Below, piece after piece: positions 9,363 through 17,824 of a stretch of DNA of 43,176 nt. The notes beneath the pieces are model-generated. The model worked only from the letters and a program-made list of their open reading frames with translations. It searched no databases and had not been told where the DNA came from. A program made the translations under genes and the position numbers. Origin of the DNA: Dolichospermum sp. LEGE 00240 (GTDB taxonomy: Bacteria; Cyanobacteriota; Cyanobacteriia; Cyanobacteriales; Nostocaceae); NCBI RefSeq assembly GCF_015207875.1, contig NZ_JADEVZ010000042.1, positions 1-43,176 of the forward strand, in the 5' to 3' direction. The first letter of the stretch is position 1, and the number at the start of each line of letters is the position of its first letter.

Positions 9363-9833
9363 ATGAAATTGAAGACATTATCACTAATTGCTGGTACTCT
9401 GGCTTTGACTTTAATCGCAACTCCCTTTGCAGTTCAAGCAGAAGAAAATTCATCTTCACCCCAACCTGGTCAGGAATGGCAAAAAGAAAGTCCATTTAAA
9501 AAGTTGAATTTGACCCCTGAACAAAAAGCTAAAATAAAAGCAATTCGTAGCAATACCCGCACTCAAATTGAGGCTGTTTTGACGACTGCACAAAAGACTA
9601 AATTACAAGCTGCAATGGCAGAACATAAAGCACAACGTCAACAAGGACGTGGAAAAAGAGGTGATATTTTTGCTTCATTAGGCTTATCCACTGAACAAAA
9701 AGCTAAAATGAAAGAAATTAGAGAGTCATCAAAACAACAAATGGACGCTATATTAACTCCTGAACAAAGAGCGCAAATACAGCAAATGTGGGAAAATATG
9801 CGTTCTCCTCGTCAACAAAATAAACCCCAATAA
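9363..9833 (+). CDS. Secreted Spy/CpxP-like LTxxQ-motif protein
   Basis: The start is ATG 9363, preceded by AAGG; an earlier ATG at 9297 would put 22 unlikely residues before a clean signal peptide. Residues 1-26 form that signal peptide, ending ...FAVQA before EEN. The mature part is short, charged and helical, with repeated LTPEQKAKIKAI / LSTEQKAKMKEI / LTPEQRAQIQQM segments, the LTxxQ signature of periplasmic Spy and CpxP chaperones or stress sensors. It diverges from the histidine kinase gene, suggesting control by or feedback on that two-component system. The exact activity is inference from family. Confidence 0.87.
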   Translation: MKLKTLSLIAGTLALTLIATPFAVQAEENSSSPQPGQEWQKESPFKKLNLTPEQKAKIKAIRSNTRTQIEAVLTTAQKTKLQAAMAEHKAQRQQGRGKRGDIFASLGLSTEQKAKMKEIRESSKQQMDAILTPEQRAQIQQMWENMRSPRQQNKPQ

Positions 9834-9975
9834 TTTTCAACTATTCAAATAAGAATAATACATCAGGGGTGGGTATAAAAAACTCATCCTATTTTTGTGC
9901 AGATATTTTTCAATGAATTAAGAGCTATGGCACATTATGCTAAAATGAGAAATACACTTTAATCAAGTGATTAAG

Positions 9976-10293
9976 ATGACACAATCTACACCCCAAAGGG
10001 TTGTCCGTCGTGGTCGAGTATTTCCCGAAATTCAGTGGACAGAAACACAAAAAGCTCAAGATAGAGCTAGAAGACAGGCTTTTTCTGAGCGTTGTTGGGT
10101 AATTTTTGAGCGGTTAAAACCAGAGATATTAAATAAATACTATGGTTGGTACATTGCTATTGAACCTGATAGCGGTGATTATGTCATTGATCAGGATCAA
10201 GAGGTAGCTAGTAAAATGGCTAGAGAAAAGTATCCTCATATCATTCATCATATTTATGGCATTAATGAAACAGGAGTTAGTGGCAGAATATGA
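9976..10293 (+). CDS. Conserved cyanobacterial small protein, upstream partner of an AA-protease gene
   Basis: The 105-residue protein is basic at the N-terminus (RVVRRGRVFPEIQW) and ends with a motif pair (YGWYIAIEPDSGDYVIDQDQEVA and INETGVSGRI) that I recognise from cyanobacterial proteins usually encoded just before a small clan-AA aspartic protease. ATG 9976 is preferred over the GTG at 9967. The stop TGA overlaps the ATG of the next reading frame by four bases, but that partner is cut to 14 residues here. A toxin-antitoxin-like role has been supposed for such pairs, but I cannot support a function from the sequence. Confidence 0.75.
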   Translation: MTQSTPQRVVRRGRVFPEIQWTETQKAQDRARRQAFSERCWVIFERLKPEILNKYYGWYIAIEPDSGDYVIDQDQEVASKMAREKYPHIIHHIYGINETGVSGRI

Positions 10294-10334
10294 TTGAGGG
10301 CAGATTTGGAGATAAAGGTAATTTTAAAAGTTGA
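10290..10334 (+). pseudogene. Truncated start of a clan-AA aspartic protease (retropepsin-like) gene
   Basis: ATGA overlap with the preceding stop begins a frame reading MIEGRFGDKGNFKS and then TGA. The first ten residues match the usual beginning of the small aspartic proteases that follow the 9976 gene in other cyanobacteria (as remembered, not searched). The DTG catalytic part is missing. About 50 bp later the second restriction-modification gene starts, suggesting that its arrival removed the rest. Confidence 0.5.
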
Positions 10335-10383
10335 GTTACTTATCACTTAATTCAATCTAAATTGTTTTCAAATCCATACATAT

Positions 10384-13300
10384 ATGAATAATCTACAAAC
10401 CTACATTCAAGAAATTACGCAAATTTATCAACAACAAAATGCCACAGAACATACTTATCGCCCAGCATTAAAAAAATTAATGGAATCTTTAGATTCTCAA
10501 ATTCAAGCTATTAATGAACCAAAAAGAATAGCTTGCGGTGCGCCAGATTTTGTAATGAAAAATGGTATTTTAGAAATTGGACATATTGAAGCTAAAGATA
10601 TTGGTATTTCTCTCAAGAAAGTAGAAAAAACTGCACAAATGGGACGTTATTTTCAGGCTTTGGGTAATTTGATTTTAACTGATTATTTAGAATTTCGCTG
10701 GTATATTCAAGGAGAATTAAAATTAACTGCGTCTTTAGGAACTATTGATAAAAACAAAAAAATCAAAGTTGATAAAGAAGGAATACAGGAAGTTGACCAA
10801 CTTTTACGGCAATTTTTATTAGCTAAAGTTCCCCAAGTTACCACACCCAAAGATTTAGCTAAACGCATGGCTAGTTTAGCCCAATTAATGAGAGATGCTA
10901 TCAAAAGTGCTTTACAGGATGTAGATAATGGGGGAATGTTACGTCAGCAGTTAGAGTCATTTCAACGAGTATTAATTAAAGATTTGACGGTCGAACAATT
11001 TGCGGATATGTACGCCCAAACTATTTGTTATGGGTTATTTGCAGCGCGGTGTAATACTGATAATCTTAATACTTTTTCACGGGAAACAGCAGCTTTTAAA
11101 TTACCAAAAACTAACCCATTTTTAAGAAGTATTTTTGGACAAATAGCCGGACCAGATTTAGATGATAGAATTAGTTGGACTGTGGATAATTTAGCGAATA
11201 TTCTCCAACAAACGGAAATGGCAGAAATTCTCCAAGATTTTGGTAAACGGACTCGCAGAGAAGATCCTGTTGTGCATTTTTATGAGACGTTTTTGGCAGA
11301 ATATGATCCAAAAATGCGAGAATCAAGAGGGGTTTATTATACTCCTGAACCTGTGGTTGATTATATTGTTAAAAGTGTGGATTATATTCTCAAACATAAG
11401 TTTAATATTAGTAAAGGTTTAGCAGATTCTAAAAAGATTAAAATCCCCAATCCCAAGGGTGAGGGAACTCTAGAAACCCATCAAGTTTTGATTTTAGATC
11501 CTGCGGTGGGTACGGGAACTTTTATGCACAGTGTAATTGATTTTATTTATGATCAGTTTAAATCTCAAAAGGGGATGTGGTCAAGTTATGTTAGTCAACA
11601 TTTGTTACCCCGATTATTTGGGCTTGAATTGTTGATGGCACCTTATACTGTAGCACACATGAAATTAGGTTTACAGTTGCAAGAATTGGGTTATGATTTT
11701 AGTTCTGATGAACGGTTAAGGATTTATTTAACAAATACATTACAAGAGGCTTTTCAAATTCCTGCTGCTGATGGTTTGATGAACAGAATTAGAGATGAAG
11801 CAGAAGCAGCAAAAGATATAAAACAAGATGTTCCTGTGATGGTAATTTTAGGAAATCCTCCCTATTCTTATGAATCTATAAATACTGACCCTTGGATTGT
11901 GGGATTAGTTAGAGATTATTATCAAGTGGACGGGAAACCTTTAGGAGAAAGAAACCCGAAAGGATTATTAGATGATTATGTAAAGTTTATCCGTTTTGCT
12001 CAACATCGGGTTTCGGAAACGGGTTATGGTATTGTGGCTTTAATTACGAATCATGGTTATTTAGATAATCCCACTTTTCGGGGAATGCGTCAAAATTTGA
12101 TGCAAACTTTTGATGAGATTTATGTTTTAGATTTACATGGTAATAGTAAGAAAAAAGAAGTTTGTCCTGACGGTTCACAGGATAAAAATGTTTTTGATAT
12201 TCAGCAAGGTGTAGCAATCAGTATTTTTATTAAATATGAACATAGTCAGCAAAAGTTAGCATCTGTTTATCATGCTGATTTATGGGGTATGAGAGAGGTT
12301 TATGAAAATAAGGAGTTAGTTGGAGGTAAGTATCATTGGTTAGCTGAAAATGATATTAGTTCAACTGATTGGAAAATTGTCAAACCTGAAGCTAAATTTT
12401 ATCTATTTAACCCTCAAAATACCAGTTTATCATCAGAGTATGAACAAGGATGGAAAGTTATTGATATCATGCTAGTGAATGCTGCTGGTATAAAAACCCA
12501 TAGAGATCATTTTGCTATTGATTTTGAGGAGGAAAGCATTACTCAAAAATTTAGAGAATTGCGAGAAACTAATTTATCTAATGAAGACTATAGCAATAAA
12601 TATAATATTCACGATCATCAAGATTGGCGATTAGATAAAGTCCGTCAATTAATTCGCTTAGATAATCAATGGGAAGATAAAATAATTAGTTGTTCATATC
12701 GCCCTTTCGATTGGCGTTACTGTTATTATAGTGATCTAATAATGGATAGGCCTAGACGAGAATTACTTGATCATGTTTTTAGAAAAGATAATTTATGTTT
12801 AGGTTTAGGTCGTCAAGGAATTGCTGTAAATGATCCTATCTGGTCTTTGGTATCAGTTGCGAACCAACCTATTGATACTAATATTTTTAGAAGAGGTGGA
12901 GTTAATATTTTCCCTCTTTACCTTTACCCAACAGATACCCCAACTTTATTTGATTCTATCCCAACTAATACACCTAGAGGACGTAAACCGAATCTATCCC
13001 CAGAATTTATTATTGAATTTTCCCAAAAACTAGATTTAGAATTTATGTTTGATGGAAAATCAGATAAAAATAAAACCTTTAGACCAGAGGATATTTTTAA
13101 TTACATTTACGCTATCTTTCATTCTCCTATTTACCGTCAACGCTACGCCGAATTTTTAAAGATTGATTTTCCTCGCGTTCCTTTAACTGCCAATTCTGCG
13201 CTTTTTTGGGAATTAGTAATCAAAGGTGATAAATTAGTAAAATATCATCTCATGAAAGAAACAGGAACAGAAATTTCTACTTATCCCATTCATGGTTCTG

Positions 13301-13575
13301 ATATTGTGGAACAAGTGAAATATAATGAAAATCATCAACAAATTTGGATAAATTCTGAACAGTATTTTGATCAAGTTCCGCAACAAATTTGGAATTTTTA
13401 TATTGGAGGTTATCAAGTTTGTCAGAAATGGCTGAAAGATAGAAAAGGGAGACAATTGAATTTTGATGATATTAGCCATTATCAAAATATGATTTCTATC
13501 ATATCGGAAACTATTAAGATTATGGAAGATATTGATCAAATTATTGAAAAATATGGCGGTTTTCCGTTAGAATAA
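10384..13575 (+). CDS. Single-chain restriction-modification enzyme, type ISP/IIG-like (copy 2)
   Basis: The 1063-residue protein is a full-length paralogue of 4515-7685, in the opposite direction. The nuclease core is Pro54-Asp55 and Glu69-Ala-Lys71. The methylase has motif I DPAVGTGTF at 372-380 and motif IV NPPY at 491-494, with GVYYTPEPVV near 316. Shared blocks such as FADMYAQTI, DPVVHFYETF and YLDNPTFRGMRQ run through both copies. The region from about 640 to 900 diverges most and probably holds target recognition, so the two enzymes likely read different DNA sequences. No helicase was seen. The Rpn-type nuclease gene begins 16 bp downstream, suggesting cotranscription. No good Shine-Dalgarno precedes the ATG. 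No HIP1 site was seen in 3.2 kb. Confidence 0.88.
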   Translation: MNNLQTYIQEITQIYQQQNATEHTYRPALKKLMESLDSQIQAINEPKRIACGAPDFVMKNGILEIGHIEAKDIGISLKKVEKTAQMGRYFQALGNLILTDYLEFRWYIQGELKLTASLGTIDKNKKIKVDKEGIQEVDQLLRQFLLAKVPQVTTPKDLAKRMASLAQLMRDAIKSALQDVDNGGMLRQQLESFQRVLIKDLTVEQFADMYAQTICYGLFAARCNTDNLNTFSRETAAFKLPKTNPFLRSIFGQIAGPDLDDRISWTVDNLANILQQTEMAEILQDFGKRTRREDPVVHFYETFLAEYDPKMRESRGVYYTPEPVVDYIVKSVDYILKHKFNISKGLADSKKIKIPNPKGEGTLETHQVLILDPAVGTGTFMHSVIDFIYDQFKSQKGMWSSYVSQHLLPRLFGLELLMAPYTVAHMKLGLQLQELGYDFSSDERLRIYLTNTLQEAFQIPAADGLMNRIRDEAEAAKDIKQDVPVMVILGNPPYSYESINTDPWIVGLVRDYYQVDGKPLGERNPKGLLDDYVKFIRFAQHRVSETGYGIVALITNHGYLDNPTFRGMRQNLMQTFDEIYVLDLHGNSKKKEVCPDGSQDKNVFDIQQGVAISIFIKYEHSQQKLASVYHADLWGMREVYENKELVGGKYHWLAENDISSTDWKIVKPEAKFYLFNPQNTSLSSEYEQGWKVIDIMLVNAAGIKTHRDHFAIDFEEESITQKFRELRETNLSNEDYSNKYNIHDHQDWRLDKVRQLIRLDNQWEDKIISCSYRPFDWRYCYYSDLIMDRPRRELLDHVFRKDNLCLGLGRQGIAVNDPIWSLVSVANQPIDTNIFRRGGVNIFPLYLYPTDTPTLFDSIPTNTPRGRKPNLSPEFIIEFSQKLDLEFMFDGKSDKNKTFRPEDIFNYIYAIFHSPIYRQRYAEFLKIDFPRVPLTANSALFWELVIKGDKLVKYHLMKETGTEISTYPIHGSDIVEQVKYNENHQQIWINSEQYFDQVPQQIWNFYIGGYQVCQKWLKDRKGRQLNFDDISHYQNMISIISETIKIMEDIDQIIEKYGGFPLE

Positions 13576-13591
13576 TAGTTAACAACAAGAT

Positions 13592-14374
13592 ATGAAGACA
13601 GACACGATATTTTACACATTACTGCAAAATCTCCCCAGTGTGTTATTTGAACTGCTAGAACAGCCTCCTAAACTAGCTTTACACTACGAATTTTCCTCAG
13701 TAGAAATCAAAGAATTAGCCCGACGGATAGATGGCTTATTTTTACCCAAACCAGAGTACCCGCAAGACCCGGTTTATTTTGTGGAAGTACAATTCCAAAG
13801 CGATGATAATTTATACTGGCGATTAATTACAGAAACATTTCTTTATTTAAACCAATATAAACCTCAAAGAACATGGCAAGCAGTTGTATTATGGGCAAAT
13901 CGGGATCTTGATCCTGGTATACCCTTAGCATATCAAAGTTTACTAACTGCGGGACTAATTCATGTCGTTTACTTAGATGAAATAACCGATACATCATCTT
14001 CAATTGGTTTAGGTATTATTAAATTAGTAGTTTCCCCTGAAGATGAAGCTATCCAACAAGCAAAAACTTTGATCAATTTGGTAGAAAAAGCAGATGCGGC
14101 CAAGAGTCGTAATCTTTTAGAATTAGTAGAAAGAATGCTGGTTTACAAATTTTCATCCTATAGCCGTCAGGAGTTAGAAGCAATGTTTGGATTAACAGAA
14201 TGGCAAAAAACTCGATTTTATCAAGAAGTAAAAGAAGAGACGGAGTTAGAAACTAAGTTAAAAACGATTCCTAAACTGTTAAAGGAGGGGCTAACTGTAG
14301 AACAAATTGCTCGGATATTTGAGTTAGATATCGAAGTGGTAAAACAAGCAATTAAACAGCAAAGTAGTAAATAG
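13592..14374 (+). CDS. Rpn-family / DUF2887 PD-(D/E)xK nuclease-like protein
   Basis: This 260-residue protein belongs to the cyanobacterial DUF2887 group of Rpn (recombination-promoting nuclease / putative transposase) proteins. The catalytic core reads RRIDGLF with Asp47, then VYFVEVQFQ with Glu65 and Gln67, that is, the ExQ form common in this family. The C-terminal 60 residues carry KLLKEGLTVEQIARIFELD, a short helix-turn-helix-like element. It starts 16 bp after the restriction-modification gene on the same strand. Rpn proteins are DNA endonucleases in enterobacteria; the role here is not known. Its 3' half was duplicated at 15526-15938. Confidence 0.85.
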   Translation: MKTDTIFYTLLQNLPSVLFELLEQPPKLALHYEFSSVEIKELARRIDGLFLPKPEYPQDPVYFVEVQFQSDDNLYWRLITETFLYLNQYKPQRTWQAVVLWANRDLDPGIPLAYQSLLTAGLIHVVYLDEITDTSSSIGLGIIKLVVSPEDEAIQQAKTLINLVEKADAAKSRNLLELVERMLVYKFSSYSRQELEAMFGLTEWQKTRFYQEVKEETELETKLKTIPKLLKEGLTVEQIARIFELDIEVVKQAIKQQSSK

Positions 14375-14425
14375 ACATTTGATAAATAAATGTAGGGGCG
14401 ATTAACCTGTTTCTGGATCTAAATA

Positions 14426-14442
14426 GCGGGCAAGATGCCCGC
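14426..14442. terminator. GC-rich hairpin between convergent genes
   Basis: GCGGGCA-AGA-TGCCCGC is a perfect 7-bp stem with a 3-base loop between the convergent Rpn and ChaB-domain genes. No long T run follows on either strand, so it may be a dispersed palindrome that happens to act as a bidirectional terminator. Confidence 0.4.
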
Positions 14443-14520
14443 AGCACAAGAGTATTTCTCTAGATTAATAACTGGGTAAATATTTTTTGCTAGATTGGGC
14501 AATTTGTTATTTGCATATCC

Positions 14521-15288
14521 CTAGCGCAAAACTTTAACTTTTGAAAAAACTCCATTTTCGTCTTCATCAAATTGTTTGTGAACTTCATCCCAAGCCATTT
14601 GTTCAGAAGTAAGTTCATCCATATTTTCATTCAGTGCCGTATTATAACGTTGCATGAATATCCGCTGGGCTTCTGGGGAAAGATGGGTGCGAACTTCAGG
14701 AGATAAATCATCTGCACTGTTACAGATTCCTGGACAAGGATGGGGAAGTGTTTTTTCAATTGTGTTAATTTCTTCAGCACCAGCACTTTCGAGAATTAAT
14801 TGAAATTCGCCACTGCGATCGCTCGGTACTTCTACCATCACTAAAAATTCACCAGCTTCTAAACGGGTTTGATAGAGTGTAGCTTTGTCTTCTGGCATTC
14901 CTAAAGCAGTGAGAACTGATACCAAACCTGCACCAGCACTACCAGCGATCGCACCACTTGCAGCCCCCAATAAGATCGCCCCAATTGGACCTGCTGCCAC
15001 AATTGGCCCGACAAAGGGAACAAATAATACACCTACACCTGTTAACAAACTCAGGAACGAACCAAACAAAGAACCGAAAATTGCTCCTGTTCTCAAACCT
15101 CCGAGAATCACATCTCGCTTCGTAATAAAACCAGAAATTCGCGTTTCTGATTGGAAATTTCTCCCCATCACCGAAATATTATCCTTGGGGACATTTCTAT
15201 CTAGTAACCGCCGAATTACATTATCAATTTGTTTCTCTTCTTTAAATACAGCGGAAATTGTCCGTTCTGCTTGATATGTTTCTGACAC
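14521..15288 (-). CDS. Glycine-rich stress-type membrane domain fused to a ChaB domain
   Basis: The protein has two parts. Residues about 5-165 resemble the general-stress 17M-like / DUF1269-type fold: an alpha/beta start followed by a glycine-alanine-rich double hydrophobic hairpin that may insert in a membrane. Residues about 185-255 are a ChaB domain ([32 protein letters not shown]). The start is taken as GTG 15288 because AGGAG lies seven bases before it; a TTG at 15318 would add ten residues and has no such site. It sits between the Rpn gene and its truncated copy, on the opposite strand. HIP1 sites occur here (14815, 14945), unlike the upstream enzyme genes. Function is unknown; calcium- or salt-stress links are only by ChaB family name. 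Confidence 0.8.
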   Translation of the reverse strand: MSETYQAERTISAVFKEEKQIDNVIRRLLDRNVPKDNISVMGRNFQSETRISGFITKRDVILGGLRTGAIFGSLFGSFLSLLTGVGVLFVPFVGPIVAAGPIGAILLGAASGAIAGSAGAGLVSVLTALGMPEDKATLYQTRLEAGEFLVMVEVPSDRSGEFQLILESAGAEEINTIEKTLPHPCPGICNSADDLSPEVRTHLSPEAQRIFMQRYNTALNENMDELTSEQMAWDEVHKQFDEDENGVFSKVKVLR

Positions 15289-15525
15289 TTCTTTACTCCT
15301 AATATTTTGTGTTGACAATGATCAATTACACTGATATTTTTAAAATCTATTTTGTCGTTCAATCAATACTGAATAATAATTTAATTAAATATTTTCTGAA
15401 TCAATCTTCAGAGATAGTTGACTTGAATTTGTAATTAGTTGAATTTAGATAAAAATCACTCTGGGGATTGATACAATCTCAATAAGTCAGAAATGGAGAG
15501 CGATCGCTACCATGTTTGAGAAAAT

Positions 15526-15912
15526 GATGAAATAACCGATACATCGTCTTCAATTGGTTTAGGAATTATTAAATTGGTAGTTTCCCCTGAAGATGAAGCT
15601 ATACAACAAGCAAAAACTTTGATCAATTTGGTAGAAAAAGCAGATGCGTCCAAGAGTCGAAATCTTTTAGAATTAGTAGAAAGAATGCTGGTTTACAAAT
15701 TTTCATCCTATAGCCGTCAGGAGTTAGAAACAATGTTTGGATTAACAGAATGGCAAAAAACTCGGTTTTATCAAGAAGTTGAAGAAGAAACTAAGTTAAA
15801 AACCATTCCTAGACTGTTAAATGAAGGGCTAACTGTAGAACAAATTGCTCGGATACTTGAGTTAGATATCGAAGTAGTGAAACAGGCAATCAAACAACAA
15901 AGTAGTAAATAG
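15526..15912 (+). pseudogene. Truncated duplicate of the DUF2887/Rpn gene
   Basis: From 15526 the sequence is nearly identical to 13976-14374, including about 25 bp past the stop codon. The 5' half with the nuclease catalytic residues is absent. The only open start is a TTG at 15574, giving 112 residues that begin VVSPEDEAIQQAK after the initiator. Relative to the parent it has a 12-base deletion (KEETELETK versus EEETK) and scattered substitutions. It is read as a segmental duplication remnant. Reading frame remains open, so a stand-alone C-terminal peptide is possible but unlikely. Confidence 0.85.
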
Positions 15913-15981
15913 ACACTTAAAGAATTAAATATAGGGGCGATTCAGCTTGATTAGCGATCGCCCACAATAGATAATAAATCC

Positions 15982-17130
15982 CTAACCTTTCACAGGTGTA
16001 CCGCAGGGATAAGTAGCAACTTTTTCCTGACTACTCTCACTCACAGGCTTGTCTTTAGCCGCTAGATAATCTTTTTGCAAAGTATCTAATAAAGCTTCTC
16101 GTTCATCAAACAATCGCTTCAGGGGACGAGGTGAACATTGATTCAAGACATAAGCCGTCACCAAAGGTAAAGCGATCGTACTATCGGTATAACAAACAAT
16201 GGCGCTCGGTAACTCATCTGGGTCAATCTTACCCCAACTCACAGCTTCTGCGGGAGTCGCACCCGACAAACCACCAGTATCAGGACGGGCATCAGTAAAC
16301 TGGACAAAGAAATCATGTCCCCGTTCTTCCAATCCTAACACCTCGTGAAGTTGCGGTTGTGTTTGTAATAAAAAGTTCTTGGGACTACCACCACCAATAA
16401 TTACCGCCGCACTTGTACCATCGTTTTCTCGCGCTCCATAAACGATCGCTGCTGTTTCATTGACATCAATGGACGGATCTATTACCAGCTTTGAACCTTC
16501 TAAAGCCAAAGCAGCCACATTCATCCCAATGGAACTATCTCCAGGAGAAGAAGTATAAATAGGTACGCCACATTCATAAGCCGTCGCCAATAAGCAGGAA
16601 TTTTTGACACCCAATTGCTTTTCGATTTCCCAGACGCACTTACCCAGTAAATGATGAAATTCAGCCGTTCCCATGGGTTTTTGGAAAGGTTCAGCTTGGA
16701 GAACTTTGCGAATAAAAGCGTCCGTTTCTAGCAGTACGTCGTAACCAAAAATAATGTCATAAATTCTGATTGTTCCTTCTTCTCGCAATTTGACATCATC
16801 TAAAAAGGGACTACCCGCAAATAGTTCAAAACCCAAACCATAGTGCATATCATGGTAAAGATTCGCACCTGTGCAAATCATCCAGTCAATAAAACCATTG
16901 CGAATGAGAGGCGCAAGGGCGGAAACTCCAAAACCTGCCGGTGTCATCGCCCCAGATAGGCTTACTCCTACGGTGACACCCTCTTGAAACACTTCCTTAG
17001 TTAGCAGTTGACAGGCTTCCCGCAACCGGGCTGAGTTGTAAGCGGTAAAATAGGTATCAATCAAGTCAACCACGCTAACATTGTTAGACATGGGGATAGG
17101 TGCAATTTTTTTACCTGGCTTTTGTGACAT
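15982..17130 (-). CDS. speY: Deoxyhypusine-synthase-like homospermidine synthase SpeY
   Basis: The 382-residue protein belongs to the deoxyhypusine synthase family. It shows NAD-binding glycine-rich segments ([10 protein letters not shown] at 60-69), [11 protein letters not shown] near 194-204, and GGGSPKNF with Lys251 in the position of the catalytic lysine. Bacteria have no hypusine; in Anabaena a member called SpeY makes homospermidine from putrescine and/or spermidine and is needed for normal diazotrophic growth, which is the basis for the name. Start ATG 17130 has AGGA about 11 bases upstream. It stands alone, between a gene remnant and the divergent DUF433 gene. Confidence 0.85.
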   Translation of the reverse strand: MSQKPGKKIAPIPMSNNVSVVDLIDTYFTAYNSARLREACQLLTKEVFQEGVTVGVSLSGAMTPAGFGVSALAPLIRNGFIDWMICTGANLYHDMHYGLGFELFAGSPFLDDVKLREEGTIRIYDIIFGYDVLLETDAFIRKVLQAEPFQKPMGTAEFHHLLGKCVWEIEKQLGVKNSCLLATAYECGVPIYTSSPGDSSIGMNVAALALEGSKLVIDPSIDVNETAAIVYGARENDGTSAAVIIGGGSPKNFLLQTQPQLHEVLGLEERGHDFFVQFTDARPDTGGLSGATPAEAVSWGKIDPDELPSAIVCYTDSTIALPLVTAYVLNQCSPRPLKRLFDEREALLDTLQKDYLAAKDKPVSESSQEKVATYPCGTPVKG

Positions 17131-17347
17131 TTTTGAGAAATCCTGAATAGTAAATATGCCGAATACAATGTTATCGTATTCAAATGTAGGGAAGTTGCTA
17201 AAATGTTATGCAGCTATATAAATTAGCGGCAATGCTGAAGATAATACTTCGGAAGTCATCCAATTTTCTATTTCTATTTGAGCAAATCCAAAGGTATATC
17301 TCAACCAATATTTGCTATTATTAAACATAACTAACTTGTTATTAATT

Positions 17348-17707
17348 ATGGCACAAGCGTTAGTGAGTCTCTCTGAAGGAATCGCATCCGAACCTGCACC
17401 ATTGGAATTTACCACTGATGGTGTGATTAGGATAGGTAAAACTCGTGTAACACTCGATACGGTAATTGCTGTTTTTAAACAAGGAACAACAGCAGAAGAA
17501 ATTGCTTATCGTTATCCATCCCTTAAACTTGCTGATATTTATGCTACCATTGCCTTCTATCTCAATCATCAACAAGAAGTGGAAGTGTATTTACAGCAAA
17601 GACAGCAACAAGCACAGGAAATTCGTAAAATAAATGAGGCCAGATTTGATTCCCAAGGGTTGCGTGATAGATTGTTGGTGCGGAAAGCAGAACGGGAAGT
17701 ATGTTGA
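17348..17707 (+). CDS. DUF433-domain antitoxin-like protein
   Basis: The 119-residue protein carries a DUF433 domain at about residues 22-80 (VIRIGKTRVTLDTVIAVFKQGTTAEEIAYRYPSL, in part), a small DNA-binding-like fold usually acting as the antitoxin of a PIN-like DUF5615 toxin. The coding start is ATG 17348; an in-frame ATG at 17312 would add a hydrophobic tail not expected in the family. Its stop overlaps the start of the next frame by seven bases, the expected coupling to the toxin, but that toxin gene is truncated. Confidence 0.85.
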   Translation: MAQALVSLSEGIASEPAPLEFTTDGVIRIGKTRVTLDTVIAVFKQGTTAEEIAYRYPSLKLADIYATIAFYLNHQQEVEVYLQQRQQQAQEIRKINEARFDSQGLRDRLLVRKAEREVC

Positions 17708-17805
17708 AACTGCTGGCTGATGAGAATTTTGATAATACTATTGTGAGGGGATTGTTGCGACGTAACCCAAATATTGATATTGTCACGCAATTAATTACCT
17801 GTTAA
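17701..17805 (+). pseudogene. Truncated DUF5615 (PIN-like) toxin gene
   Basis: The frame starts ATG inside the end of the DUF433 gene and reads MLKLLADENFDNTIV..., the standard N-terminus of DUF5615 PIN-like proteins with the first acidic residue (LLADENF). After IDIV the sequence departs from the family and stops at residue 34; intact members are about 110-120 residues. No continuation is seen in other frames downstream, so this is a deletion or replacement, not a simple frameshift. The toxin is most likely inactive while the antitoxin remains. Confidence 0.75.
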
Positions 17806-17824
17806 CTTAAGTGTGGTGGTTGAA

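Noticed and set aside
14885-15274. 129-codon plus-strand frame inside the ChaB-fusion gene
   Set aside because: Antisense shadow of the glycine/alanine-rich hydrophobic region; the Pro/Ala-rich translation is an artefact of that composition.
17206-17415. 69-codon minus-strand frame between speY and the DUF433 gene
   Set aside because: Overlaps the DUF433 start antisense and has no recognisable features.
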